Below are positions 1 through 6,494 of a DNA stretch of 7,690 nt, one piece after another. The translations under genes were made by a program, and so were the position numbers. Positions within the stretch are counted from its first letter, which is position 1, and each line of letters begins with the position of its first letter. Below the pieces are notes generated by a model that made no database searches, was not told the DNA's origin, and was given only the letters and a program-made list of their open reading frames with translations. This DNA comes from Alphaproteobacteria bacterium (GTDB lineage: Bacteria > Pseudomonadota > Alphaproteobacteria > Rhodobacterales > Rhodobacteraceae): assembly GCA_030830465.1 (NCBI GenBank), contig JAURMY010000309.1, forward strand, positions 1 to 7,690, read 5' to 3'.

Positions 1-121
1 AATGTTGGGACTGGTTGCCTCATTCAGGTTTGACACGCCGACCGGTCCCAGCATCGTGGTGGCCGCACTTGTGTTGTTGATTGCCGGCAGTCTGGCGCGG
101 CGGCTGTTCGGGCCGCGCTGA
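1..121 (+). CDS. Metal ABC transporter permease, ZnuB/ABC-3 family (C-terminal fragment)
   Basis: This is the 3' end of a plus-strand gene whose start lies left of the window. The frame beginning at base 2 gives 39 residues ending at the TGA at 119-121. The peptide contains SFRFDTPTGPSIV followed by a hydrophobic stretch (VVAALVLLIAG) and a basic tail (RRLFGPR). A last transmembrane helix preceded by a D-T-P-x-G-P-S-I-V segment is typical of the C-terminus of ABC-3 family inner-membrane permeases such as ZnuB, which move Zn2+ or Mn2+ with a binding protein and an ATPase. The ATG at 2-4 is most likely an internal Met. The metal specificity cannot be told from this fragment. The gene converges on the minus-strand operon and is probably unrelated to it in function. 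Confidence 0.62.
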   Translation, partial: MLGLVASFRFDTPTGPSIVVAALVLLIAGSLARRLFGPR

Positions 122-129
122 CGCGCGGC
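112..129. terminator. GC-rich hairpin at the convergent gene ends
   Basis: A perfect 7-bp stem, GCCGCGC / GCGCGGC, closes a 4-base loop TGAC that contains the stop codon of the permease gene. It lies where two convergent genes end, so it could help stop transcription from either side. No T-tract follows on either strand, so it is not a classical intrinsic terminator. A second, weaker hairpin (GCGCC / GGCGC, 150-166, 7-base loop) lies just downstream of the minus-strand operon. The termination role is inferred from position only. Confidence 0.3.
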
Positions 130-139
130 GGCCTTCGGC

Positions 140-162
140 GAGGATATTTGCGCCAGAAGAAG
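140..162 (+). repeat. Diverged copy of a dispersed intergenic repeat
   Basis: The segment GAGGATATTT-GCGCCA-GAAGAAG matches the repeat cores at 5102-5125 and 5255-5278 apart from a few substitutions and one missing base. The preceding bases (gccttcggc, 131-139) also match the gcctccggc that precedes the 5102 copy, so the shared unit is about 33 bases. It lies in the 54-base space between the convergent permease and phosphatase-family genes. All three copies are intergenic, which suggests a genome-wide non-coding repeat. I recall similar stretches in Rhodobacterales intergenic DNA but cannot verify this here. Confidence 0.6.
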
Positions 163-175
163 GCGCGTACCCGGT

Positions 176-868
176 TCAGAAATCAAGGATCAGCGGGGCG
201 TGGTCGCTGTGGGCCAGCCAGTCCCCGGGGCGGCCAATCGTCAGGGCGCGGGGCGTTGTGCTGTGATGGGCGAAGACATAATCAAGGTGATAGGGTTTGG
301 CGCGGTCGCGGTGCAGCCAGAATGTGGCTTCGGATTCCCAGCCGTGGGTCTGATCGTGCAGGCGGTGATAGAGGCTGTCAAAGCCGCGTTTTCCCAAACG
401 GGCGACCAGTTCCGCATGGCCTTTGCCGTTGGTTTTGAAAACCGGGCTTGAATTGAAATCCCCGGCCAGCAGGCTGTCGCGGCGCAGCGATTTCAGATAT
501 GGCCCGAAGGCATTCAGGCTGTGGGCGACATAGCTTTGGCGCTGGGTCGGGCCGGCCTGGGTCCAGAAGGCGAAAAGATCAAACGACTTTTGCGATGTGG
601 TGACGTGCACCGGCGCGATGAAACGGTGCGCCGGGATATGGTTGCGCTTCAGCCGCAGCGACAGTCCGGCACGGGCAAAAACCGACAGGCCTTTGGCCGG
701 ATTGTCCCCGACCCAGATATGGTTGGGCCAGGGCAGGGAGGCCTTTTTCAGGCCAAGAAAGGCGGGACTTTCGCTTTCCGGGATCACCAGAAGATCGGGT
801 TTCAGCCCTTCAAGCAGGGCATGTTTTCGCCGGAACGCCATCTGGCAGTTCCAGACGATCAGGCGCAC
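176..868 (-). CDS. Endonuclease/exonuclease/phosphatase (EEP) family protein
   Basis: This 230-residue protein carries the full metal-dependent phosphoesterase signature. It has WNCQ near the N-terminus (Asn7), a glutamate in LVIPES (Glu31, the usual Mg2+ ligand), GDFNSSP (Asp137, Asn139), HLDYVF (His194, Asp196) and a final HSDHAPL (Asp222, catalytic His223). Members of this superfamily cleave phosphodiester or phosphomonoester bonds in DNA, RNA, lipids or small molecules, and the substrate cannot be predicted here. No signal peptide or membrane helix is visible, so it is probably cytoplasmic. The start is GTG at 866-868, preceded by GGAAAGG. The first residues RLIVWNCQ are the expected family beginning, so this start is sound. 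It begins 3 bases after the CaiD-like stop codon and is the last gene of the train. Its link to the CoA-ester genes is unclear. Confidence 0.85.
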   Translation of the reverse strand: MRLIVWNCQMAFRRKHALLEGLKPDLLVIPESESPAFLGLKKASLPWPNHIWVGDNPAKGLSVFARAGLSLRLKRNHIPAHRFIAPVHVTTSQKSFDLFAFWTQAGPTQRQSYVAHSLNAFGPYLKSLRRDSLLAGDFNSSPVFKTNGKGHAELVARLGKRGFDSLYHRLHDQTHGWESEATFWLHRDRAKPYHLDYVFAHHSTTPRALTIGRPGDWLAHSDHAPLILDF

Positions 869-871
869 CGG

Positions 872-1657
872 TTACTTGCCTTTCCAGACCGGATCGCGTT
901 TTTCAGCAAAGGCGCGCGCGCCTTCCTGATTGTCTTCGGAGCCGTAAAGCACATCGACCGTGGGCAATTGCCGGTTGGTGATGCGGTTCATCGAATCCTG
1001 GAATTTGCTGTCCTCCGCGTCGCGCACGATTTCCTTGATCGCCGCGTAAACCAGCGGCGGGCCGCTGGCCAGAAGACGCGCCTGTTCGCGGGCCCGGTCC
1101 ATCAACCGGTCGGCCGGCAGGATTTCGTTCACAAAGCCCCAGCGATGCGCCTCGGTAGCGTCAAGCCAGCGGCCCGTCAGCAGCATTTCCATCGCAATAT
1201 GATATGGAATGCGTTTGGGCAGTTTGACGCTGGCCGCATCGGCAACCGTGCCCGAGCGGATTTCAGGCAGGGCAAAACTGGCATGTTCGGCGGCCAGAAT
1301 GATGTCGGCGGACAAGGCCCATTCCAGCCCGCCGCCGCAACAGATGCCGTTGACCGCCGCAATCACCGGTTTGTTGAGGCCGCGCAATTCCTGCAAGCCG
1401 CCAAAGCCGCCAACGCCATAGTCGCCGTCAACCGCGTCACCGCCGGCGGCGGCTTTCAGGTCCCAACCGGGGCAAAAGAACTTTTCGCCGGCCCCGGTGA
1501 TGATCGCCACCCGAAGATCAGGGTCGTCGCGAAATCCGGCAAAGATTTCGCCCATGATGCGGCTGGTGGCCAGATCAATCGAGTTGGCTTTGGGCCGGTC
1601 CAGAGTGACCTCTAGAACCGCACCGTCACGGCGGGTTTTGACGGGGGTTTCGGGCAT
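872..1657 (-). CDS. caiD: CaiD-like enoyl-CoA hydratase (carnitinyl-CoA dehydratase family)
   Basis: This is a 261-residue crotonase-fold protein. The closest relative I can recall is E. coli CaiD (crotonobetainyl-CoA hydratase), also 261 residues. Shared blocks include LDRPKAN near residue 20, LRVAIITGAGEKFF at 48-61, GWDLKAAA at 64-71, KPVIAAVNG at 96-104 and the C-terminal AFAEKRDPVWKGK. The two general acid/base glutamates are present at Glu112 (GGGLEWAL) and Glu132 (ALPEIRSG), near the equivalent E. coli positions. The enzyme would add or remove water across the 2,3-double bond of a CoA thioester in the cytoplasm. Its ATG follows the acyl-CoA synthetase stop by one base (TGACATG), which suggests translational coupling, with AAGGA inside the upstream gene. 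No CaiB or CaiC homologue is visible, so activity on carnitinyl-CoA is inferred from similarity and the true substrate could be another enoyl-CoA. Confidence 0.85.
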   Translation of the reverse strand: MPETPVKTRRDGAVLEVTLDRPKANSIDLATSRIMGEIFAGFRDDPDLRVAIITGAGEKFFCPGWDLKAAAGGDAVDGDYGVGGFGGLQELRGLNKPVIAAVNGICCGGGLEWALSADIILAAEHASFALPEIRSGTVADAASVKLPKRIPYHIAMEMLLTGRWLDATEAHRWGFVNEILPADRLMDRAREQARLLASGPPLVYAAIKEIVRDAEDSKFQDSMNRITNRQLPTVDVLYGSEDNQEGARAFAEKRDPVWKGK

Positions 1658-1658
1658 G

Positions 1659-3701
1659 TCAGGCCTGTCCTTTCAGCAAAGCATCGGCGGCAATGGCACG
1701 GGTTTGGGTGCAGATCAGCGGGTTGATTTCCACTTCGTCCAGCCCCTTGGCATTGCGGGTCACGTAATCCTGCACCGCCATCACCGCGTTGACAATGGCA
1801 TCGGTATCGGCGGCCGGCTTGCCGCGATAACCGTTCAGCAGTTTTGAAATCTTGAGGCGGCCAAGCGCGGCACGGATCTGCTTGTCGCTCGAAGGGATCA
1901 GCAGCGAAGTGCTGTCGGCCAGGAGTTCCGTCAGGATGCCACCGGCAGCCAGCGTCAGAACAAACCCATGCGCCGGATCGCGCACGACGCCGACCAACAG
2001 TTCGGCCACGGTTCCGGTGATCATTTCCTCAACCAGAAAGCGGTTCGCGGGCATGGCAGCGGCGGCCTCGTGCACGGCCTTTGCGGTCGAAAGGTTCAGC
2101 GCGACCGCCCCGGCCTCGGTTTTATGGGCAAGACCTTCGCCTTTCAAAACCACGGGAAAGCCGATTTCCGCCGCGGCCTTCGCCGCTTCGTCCGGGCTTG
2201 TGGCACGGACGGATTTCGGCACCAGAAGGCCACAGGCGGACAGGCGCGCCTTTGCTTCGGCTTCGGGGATCAGAACCGCGTTTTCGACTGCATCCGTCAA
2301 CACCAGAGGCGCCAGATCCCGAAGCCGCCGGGGGGCGTCGGCACAGAAGGCGGCGGCTTCAACGGCGGCAATCGCCTCTGACAACCCGTTGATCGGCGCC
2401 ACCCCGCCCGCCATCAGACGGGCGGCAATATCCTCGGGCATCAGTTCGCCCAGACTGGCCACCATCGCCACATTCGCCCCGGTCTGCGCCCGCGCCCCCA
2501 ATGCGGCCTGAACGGTGCATTCCCAGTCGGAAGGATCACAGCGGTCCGGGCGTGGAAAATCGACGATCAGCAGGGTCAGGGCCAGTGCGGGGTCCATCAT
2601 TGCCGCCCAGGCCCGTGTCATCGCCGGCGTGTCGCGCCAGATATAGGTGTGGTAATCCAACGGATTGGCCAGCGCGACCATCGGCCCCAGCGCGGCGCGC
2701 AGGTCGGTTTTCTGACGCGGGTTCAAAGGCGGAAAAGTAACCGCGCGGCCCACCGCCGTATCGGCGGCCAGCGATGCCTCGCCCCCGGAACAGGAGATTG
2801 ACGCGATCCTGTCAGATGGCAGCGGTCCGCAGACATGCAGCAGCTTCAGTGTCTCCAGAAAATCCGACAATGACCCCAACCGGGCAATGCCGAACCGGTC
2901 CAGCAGGGCCTGCGCCCCGGCATCGCCCCCGGCCAGAGAGGCGGTATGTGAAACCGTCGCCGCCTGTGCCTGCGCCGATTTGCCGACCTTCAGGGCGATC
3001 ACCGGCTTGCCCAGTTCGGCGGCGCGTTGCACCATCCGTTCGAACGCCCGCAGATCGCCAAAGCCTTCGATATGCAACCCCAGCGCCGTGACCCGATCAT
3101 CGGCCAGCAGGGCTTCGCCAATCGCGGCGATGCCGGTTTGCGCCTGATTGCCCGCCGTCACCACATAGGCAACCGGCAGGCCGCGCTTTTGCATCGTCAG
3201 GTTGATCGCCATGTTTGAGGACTGGGTGATCAGCGCGACCCCCCTGTCGGTGCGCAGGCCGCCATGCTGATCCGGCCACAGCAAGGCGCCGTCCAGATAG
3301 TTGATAAAGCCATAGCAATTGGGCCCCAGAAAAGGCATCGCCCCGGCCGCGGCCAGCAATTGTTTCTGCAGATCTGCGCCCTGCTCGTCCTCCGCCTCGG
3401 CCTCAAGAAAGCCGGACGCAAAACAAACGGCCCCGCCAGCCCCCATTGTTGCCAATTCGCGAACAATCTCGATGGTCTGGATGCGGTTGACCCCGATAAA
3501 ACTGGCATCCGGTGCCGATGGCAGGGCGGCAAGATTGGCATAGGCGGGCAGACCGGCAACCTCGGTCGCTTTTGGGTGCACCGGCCAGATATCGCCGGCA
3601 AACCCCATCTTGCGGCATTGTTCAATCACACTTTTGCACCATGCGCCCCCGCCGATAACGGCGATGGAGCGCGGGCGGAACAGGCGGGAAATGGCGGTCA
3701 T
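1659..3701 (-). CDS. Acyl-CoA synthetase, ADP/NDP-forming (acetate-CoA ligase family)
   Basis: This 680-residue single-chain ligase makes an acyl-CoA from a carboxylate, CoA and ATP with release of ADP and Pi. Domains in order: an N-terminal CoA-binding Rossmann domain (LFRPRSIAVIGG at 7-18; FLGPNCYG near 124-131), succinyl-CoA-ligase-like domains, and a C-terminal ATP-grasp domain (about 475-680). The phosphohistidine that carries the phosphoryl group is His252 in TVSHTASLAGGD. The ATP-grasp part shows FPVVLKGEG (Lys520), AHKTEAGAV (His526) and EVEINPL (658-660 region). I chose the ATG at 3699-3701 because GAGAG lies 4 bases upstream and the family normally begins a few residues before LFRPRSIAVIG. 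An in-frame ATG at 3776 would add 25 unlike residues, overlap the preceding gene and has no clear ribosome site. The gene starts 56 bases after the MmgE/PrpD stop. It probably activates the acid that feeds the neighbouring dehydrogenase and hydratase. Confidence 0.88.
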   Translation of the reverse strand: MTAISRLFRPRSIAVIGGGAWCKSVIEQCRKMGFAGDIWPVHPKATEVAGLPAYANLAALPSAPDASFIGVNRIQTIEIVRELATMGAGGAVCFASGFLEAEAEDEQGADLQKQLLAAAGAMPFLGPNCYGFINYLDGALLWPDQHGGLRTDRGVALITQSSNMAINLTMQKRGLPVAYVVTAGNQAQTGIAAIGEALLADDRVTALGLHIEGFGDLRAFERMVQRAAELGKPVIALKVGKSAQAQAATVSHTASLAGGDAGAQALLDRFGIARLGSLSDFLETLKLLHVCGPLPSDRIASISCSGGEASLAADTAVGRAVTFPPLNPRQKTDLRAALGPMVALANPLDYHTYIWRDTPAMTRAWAAMMDPALALTLLIVDFPRPDRCDPSDWECTVQAALGARAQTGANVAMVASLGELMPEDIAARLMAGGVAPINGLSEAIAAVEAAAFCADAPRRLRDLAPLVLTDAVENAVLIPEAEAKARLSACGLLVPKSVRATSPDEAAKAAAEIGFPVVLKGEGLAHKTEAGAVALNLSTAKAVHEAAAAMPANRFLVEEMITGTVAELLVGVVRDPAHGFVLTLAAGGILTELLADSTSLLIPSSDKQIRAALGRLKISKLLNGYRGKPAADTDAIVNAVMAVQDYVTRNAKGLDEVEINPLICTQTRAIAADALLKGQA

Positions 3702-3757
3702 CTGGCTCTCGGTTCTGGTAACGGAAATGGTCTGCCCTGTGGTCGGGCAAAGGTCAA

Positions 3758-5068
3758 TCAGCTTTGATGTGCCCATAATGCGGCGGCAAAGCCTGCAGGA
3801 TCGGCCTCGGTCTCAATGGCCATGATCCGGTCGGCAAGCGCGTCGGTTTCAGCTGTCAAAAGTGCCCGGCAACTGTCAAGCTTGCGCCGCAAATCGGCGC
3901 GGCTTAACGGGCACGCGGGGCTGCCCGGCACCACGCCTTCGCTGCGCTTCAGGATCTGTCCATCGGTCATATGAACCTCGACATGATCGGGATCGTCAGG
4001 GGACAGATCCGCCGGGCTAAGATTGGCGGGAAGCGGGCGCAGTTGCACCCGTCCGGCCAGCGCGATCACCTCGGGACGTTCCAGCGCGGGCGGCAGGAAA
4101 TCGGACAAGACGGGCAGGCCATGGATCATGGTGACAGCGGCACAATAGACGGCGGAAAACCGTGCCTGATCGGGGGTTTGGGGGATCGGCTGGGCGATGA
4201 CGGCCGCATTGCGCGGCGGCACATGCAGGATGATTTTGGCGATCGCGCCGGGGTTTGGGGCCTCGGTCCGGCGAATGTCCTCAAGCATCTGCACGATCCG
4301 CGACAAATATCCGCAACACGGCGAAGGCTTGGCGATCAACCCGTGCTGCAGGATGGAAAGCGGTGCACCCGGTTGGGTCTGCGGCACGGCGCGCGCGGCC
4401 TGAAAAACACCGGCAAAACCAAGGTGGCCAAAACTGGCGGCTGCGCCGTCAAGCCCTGCCTGCGCCAAGACCGCGGAATCGATTCCGCGCCGCGCCGCGA
4501 ATCCCGCATTGGCGGGTTTGCCGGCCGAACCGAACTGCGCTTTCATCCCTCCGGTCATGCCAACCGCCAGCGAAAGCGCTGAAAACATCTGATCGCGGTT
4601 CAACCCCAACATCACCCCCGCCGCCGCGGCAGCGCCCGCACCGCCCAAGGTCGCGGTGGCATGCCAGCCGGCTTCGTAATGCGCCGGGTTCACCATTTCC
4701 CCGAGGCGCGCCATCGCTTCAACCCCAACCGCATAGGCGCGAAAAAGGTCGGAAATCCCATGCGACGCCCCGGCCAGCGCCAAACAGACCGGCACCATCA
4801 CCACCGAAGGATGGCCGATACTGGGCACATCATAATCGTCAAAATCAAAAGCATGCCCGGCAACCGCAAGTGCAAAGGCCCGGCCCGACGGGTCCTCGCC
4901 CAACCGGCGGGCAGCGCTGAAGACTTCGGCTGAAAACCCCGCCAGACAGCAGGCCGATGTGTCGATAAAAGCCGCCGCAATGCGATGGTTGGCCGCGTGT
5001 GGCAGGTTGAAATCCGACACCGCCCAGCCGGCAAAATCGCGCCAATAGTCAGCGGCGGCATCAGTCAT
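3758..5068 (-). CDS. MmgE/PrpD family protein (2-methylcitrate dehydratase-like)
   Basis: This is a 436-residue cytoplasmic protein of the MmgE/PrpD/IRG1 family. Members dehydrate 2-methylcitrate, decarboxylate cis-aconitate, or act on unknown polycarboxylates. Visible family blocks are GHAFDFDD (71-78), HPS (86-88), GWHATATLGGAGAAAAAG (134-151, His136), GSAGKPANAGFAARRG (180-195, Lys184) and KPSPCCGYLSR (247-257). Two positions differ from my memory of the family. The usual His after DFDD is absent (DFDDYDVPSIGHPS), and the His normally after the PCC motif appears to be Ser256. The reaction may therefore differ from classical members. The start is ATG at 5066-5068, giving MTDAAADYWRDFAGW, a normal family beginning. 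An in-frame ATG at 5128 is rejected because its extra 20 residues are a translation of the intergenic repeat. No strong Shine-Dalgarno sequence directly precedes the chosen start. Confidence 0.82.
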   Translation of the reverse strand: MTDAAADYWRDFAGWAVSDFNLPHAANHRIAAAFIDTSACCLAGFSAEVFSAARRLGEDPSGRAFALAVAGHAFDFDDYDVPSIGHPSVVMVPVCLALAGASHGISDLFRAYAVGVEAMARLGEMVNPAHYEAGWHATATLGGAGAAAAAGVMLGLNRDQMFSALSLAVGMTGGMKAQFGSAGKPANAGFAARRGIDSAVLAQAGLDGAAASFGHLGFAGVFQAARAVPQTQPGAPLSILQHGLIAKPSPCCGYLSRIVQMLEDIRRTEAPNPGAIAKIILHVPPRNAAVIAQPIPQTPDQARFSAVYCAAVTMIHGLPVLSDFLPPALERPEVIALAGRVQLRPLPANLSPADLSPDDPDHVEVHMTDGQILKRSEGVVPGSPACPLSRADLRRKLDSCRALLTAETDALADRIMAIETEADPAGFAAALWAHQS

Positions 5069-5132
5069 CGCGTCATCGCCATGAACTTTCGGGCCTCCGG
5101 CGGGGATATTTTCGGCCAAAAGAAGCAACCAA

Positions 5133-5159
5133 ATATTAACCTTGTTGGCCGAACATCAA
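5133..5159 (-). promoter_or_regulatory. Weak candidate promoter for the MmgE/PrpD transcription unit
   Basis: On the minus strand a TTGATG (plus 5154-5159) is followed after 15 bases by TAATAT (plus 5133-5138). This is a partial match to a sigma-70-type -35/-10 pair with a spacer shorter than the preferred 17. It lies in the only AT-rich patch of the gap, and transcription would begin near 5126, about 58 bases before the MmgE/PrpD start. It is a guess from base composition and position, because chance matches of this quality are common. Confidence 0.2.
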
Positions 5160-5201
5160 CCCGCGGTACAGGCTGGGAAGCCGATGACCGCGCCAGGAGA
5201 A

Positions 5202-5234
5202 GGCCCCCCGTCGTCGGGACGCACCCGGGGGGCT
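5202..5234. repeat. GC-rich hairpin in the intergenic element
   Basis: GGCCCCCCG (5202-5210) pairs with CGGGGGGCT (5226-5234): eight Watson-Crick pairs plus a terminal G-T, around a 15-base loop. It lies inside the spacer of the larger inverted repeat. Its position after the acyl-CoA dehydrogenase stop could let it slow or end transcription, but there is no T-tract. Confidence 0.5.
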
Positions 5235-5252
5235 GGACCCGGCATCGGGTCC
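5235..5252. repeat. Perfect 7-bp hairpin with tetraloop
   Basis: GGACCCG and CGGGTCC form a perfect 7-bp stem around GCAT. It directly abuts the neighbouring hairpin at 5202-5234. On the plus strand it is followed by CCCTTCTT, which is somewhat terminator-like, but no plus-strand gene lies upstream. On the minus strand it falls about 45 bases after the dehydrogenase stop codon and could act as a transcript-end or processing structure. Confidence 0.55.
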
Positions 5253-5298
5253 CCCTTCTTGTGGCCGAAAATATCCCCCGCGCGGAGCGCATGAAACC

Positions 5299-6462
5299 TT
5301 AGGCGCCCAGCGGGCGGAGCAATTCGCGGCTGATGATATGGCGCTGAATTTCCGACGTGCCTTCCCAGATCCGCTCGACCCGCGCATCGCGCCAGATCCG
5401 TTCCAGCGGCAGATCATCCATCAGCCCCATGCCGCCGTGAATCTGGATCGCTTCATCGGCGATAAAGGCCAGCACTTCGGTCGCTTTCAGTTTGGCCATC
5501 GACATATCGCTTTCACTGACAGTGCCCTGATCAAACCGCCAACCGGCGTCCCATGTCAGCAGATTGGCCGCCTTCAATTCCAGCGCCATATCGGCAAGTT
5601 TGAACGAAACGCCCTGAAACTTGCCGATCTGTTGGCCGAATTGTTTGCGTTCGGCGGCATATTGTACCGCATGTCCCAGCGCCCGTTCGGCCCGCCCAAG
5701 ACAGGTTGACGCGACCTGTAGGCGCGTCGCCCCCAGCCAGGTATTGGCAACTTCAAACCCTTTGTGGACCTCGCCCAGAATCGCCGATTTTGGCAGGCGG
5801 CAATTGTCAAACTCCAGCACGGCATTGGTATACCCGCGATGCGACACGTTCCTGTAACCGTCGCGCACGGTAAAGCCCGGCGTGCCTTTATCGACAAAAA
5901 ACGCCGTGATCAGTTTCTTTTTGCCGCGTGGCGTATCCTCTTCCCCCGTGGCCATGAAAACGATGGCGAAATCGGCAATATCGGCATGGCTGATGAAATG
6001 CTTGGTTCCGTTCAGGATGAAATCATCGCCTTCCGCACGCGCGCTGGCGGTCATGCCGCGCAGATCCGACCCCGCACCGGGTTCCGTCATCGCCAGACAA
6101 TCCCATTTCTCGCCCTTGATGCAGGGATAAAGATAGCGTTCCTTCTGCTCGTCGGTCCCGGCCAGCAGGATGTTGGAGGGGCGCGCGACACAGGTCCAGT
6201 GCAGCGCGTAATTGGCGCGGCCCAGTTCTTTTTCGTAAAGCAGCCACGACAGGGTATCGAGCCCGGCACCGCCAACCTCTTCCGGCATATTGGCCGCATA
6301 GAGGCCCGCTGCCATCGCCTTGGCCTGCAACTCCTTGATCAGGTCCATGCGCAAATGGCCGGTGCGTTCGACCTCGGCCTCGTGGGGATAGAGTTCGTTT
6401 TCCACAAAGCTGCGGGTGGTTTCGACGATCATCGTCTGTTCTTCAGTCAGACCAAAATGCAT
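5299..6462 (-). CDS. Acyl-CoA dehydrogenase family protein
   Basis: This 387-residue flavoprotein has the usual length and fold order of the family. It has an N-terminal helical domain (FGLTEEQTMIVETTRSFV), a middle FAD-contact segment LAMTEPGAGSDLRG (123-136), a beta-domain segment NGTKHFISHADIADF (151-165), and a C-terminal helical domain with ERKQFGQQIGKFQG (271-284) and IHGGMGLMDD (341-350). The catalytic base is Glu367 in RIWEGTSEIQR, the position used by short- and medium-chain enzymes. It would introduce a 2,3-double bond into a CoA thioester and pass electrons to ETF. It looks more like a general beta-oxidation enzyme than CaiA. The start has GGAG 5 bases upstream (6468-6471). It follows the HD-domain gene by 32 bases, so it is probably co-transcribed with the two oxygenase genes. 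The substrate is not predictable, but the CaiD-like hydratase is a natural next step. Confidence 0.9.
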   Translation of the reverse strand: MHFGLTEEQTMIVETTRSFVENELYPHEAEVERTGHLRMDLIKELQAKAMAAGLYAANMPEEVGGAGLDTLSWLLYEKELGRANYALHWTCVARPSNILLAGTDEQKERYLYPCIKGEKWDCLAMTEPGAGSDLRGMTASARAEGDDFILNGTKHFISHADIADFAIVFMATGEEDTPRGKKKLITAFFVDKGTPGFTVRDGYRNVSHRGYTNAVLEFDNCRLPKSAILGEVHKGFEVANTWLGATRLQVASTCLGRAERALGHAVQYAAERKQFGQQIGKFQGVSFKLADMALELKAANLLTWDAGWRFDQGTVSESDMSMAKLKATEVLAFIADEAIQIHGGMGLMDDLPLERIWRDARVERIWEGTSEIQRHIISRELLRPLGA

Positions 6463-6494
6463 AAGAGCTCCGGCTTGGTTGGTTTCTGGCGCTT

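Larger units (their letters stand above)
5102..5278. repeat. 24-base inverted repeat pair with a 129-base spacer (MITE-like or regulatory element)
   Basis: The core at 5102-5125 reads GGGGATATTTTCGGCCA then AAAGAAG. Its reverse complement recurs at 5255-5278 with one mismatch (A for C after GGCCA), so 23 of 24 bases pair. Flanking bases (gcctccggc at 5093-5101; gctccgcgcgg on the minus strand, outside the second core) are also similar. The spacer contains two further hairpins. RNA across this segment in either direction could fold into a long stem. The layout fits a small non-autonomous mobile element or a composite intergenic repeat. No transposase and no target duplication were recognised. 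Confidence 0.65.
5069..5298. other. Structured intergenic region between acyl-CoA dehydrogenase and MmgE/PrpD genes
   Basis: This is the only sizeable gap inside the gene train (230 bases; the others are 56 or less). It holds no convincing gene. Its contents are an inverted pair of repeat cores (5102-5125 and 5255-5278), two GC-rich hairpins between them, an AT-rich patch around 5130-5140 with a weak minus-strand promoter candidate, and a five-codon ORF just ahead of the MmgE/PrpD gene. It may split the train into two transcription units. Confidence 0.6.

Noticed and set aside
521..1615. Long plus-strand ORF of 364 codons opposite the CaiD-like and phosphatase-family genes
   Set aside because: It runs antisense through two clearly recognised proteins, has low-complexity composition rich in Gly, Gln, Arg and Phe, and shows no recognisable motif. 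It is a high-GC shadow frame.
3702..3776. Upstream ATG extending the acyl-CoA synthetase by 25 residues
   Set aside because: It overlaps the MmgE/PrpD coding end, lacks a visible ribosome site, and adds residues unlike the family. The ATG at 3699-3701 has GAGAG close by.
5069..5128. Upstream ATG extending the MmgE/PrpD protein by 20 residues
   Set aside because: The extension (starting MLLLAENIPAGG) is a translation of the intergenic repeat core, while the family normally begins close to the ATG at 5066-5068.
5065..5292. Minus-strand ORF of 75 codons across the intergenic element
   Set aside because: Its sequence is mostly repeat and hairpin DNA translated into Arg/Pro/Ser-rich peptide with no motif, and no ribosome site is visible at its start. 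Only its last five codons are noted as a possible mini-ORF.
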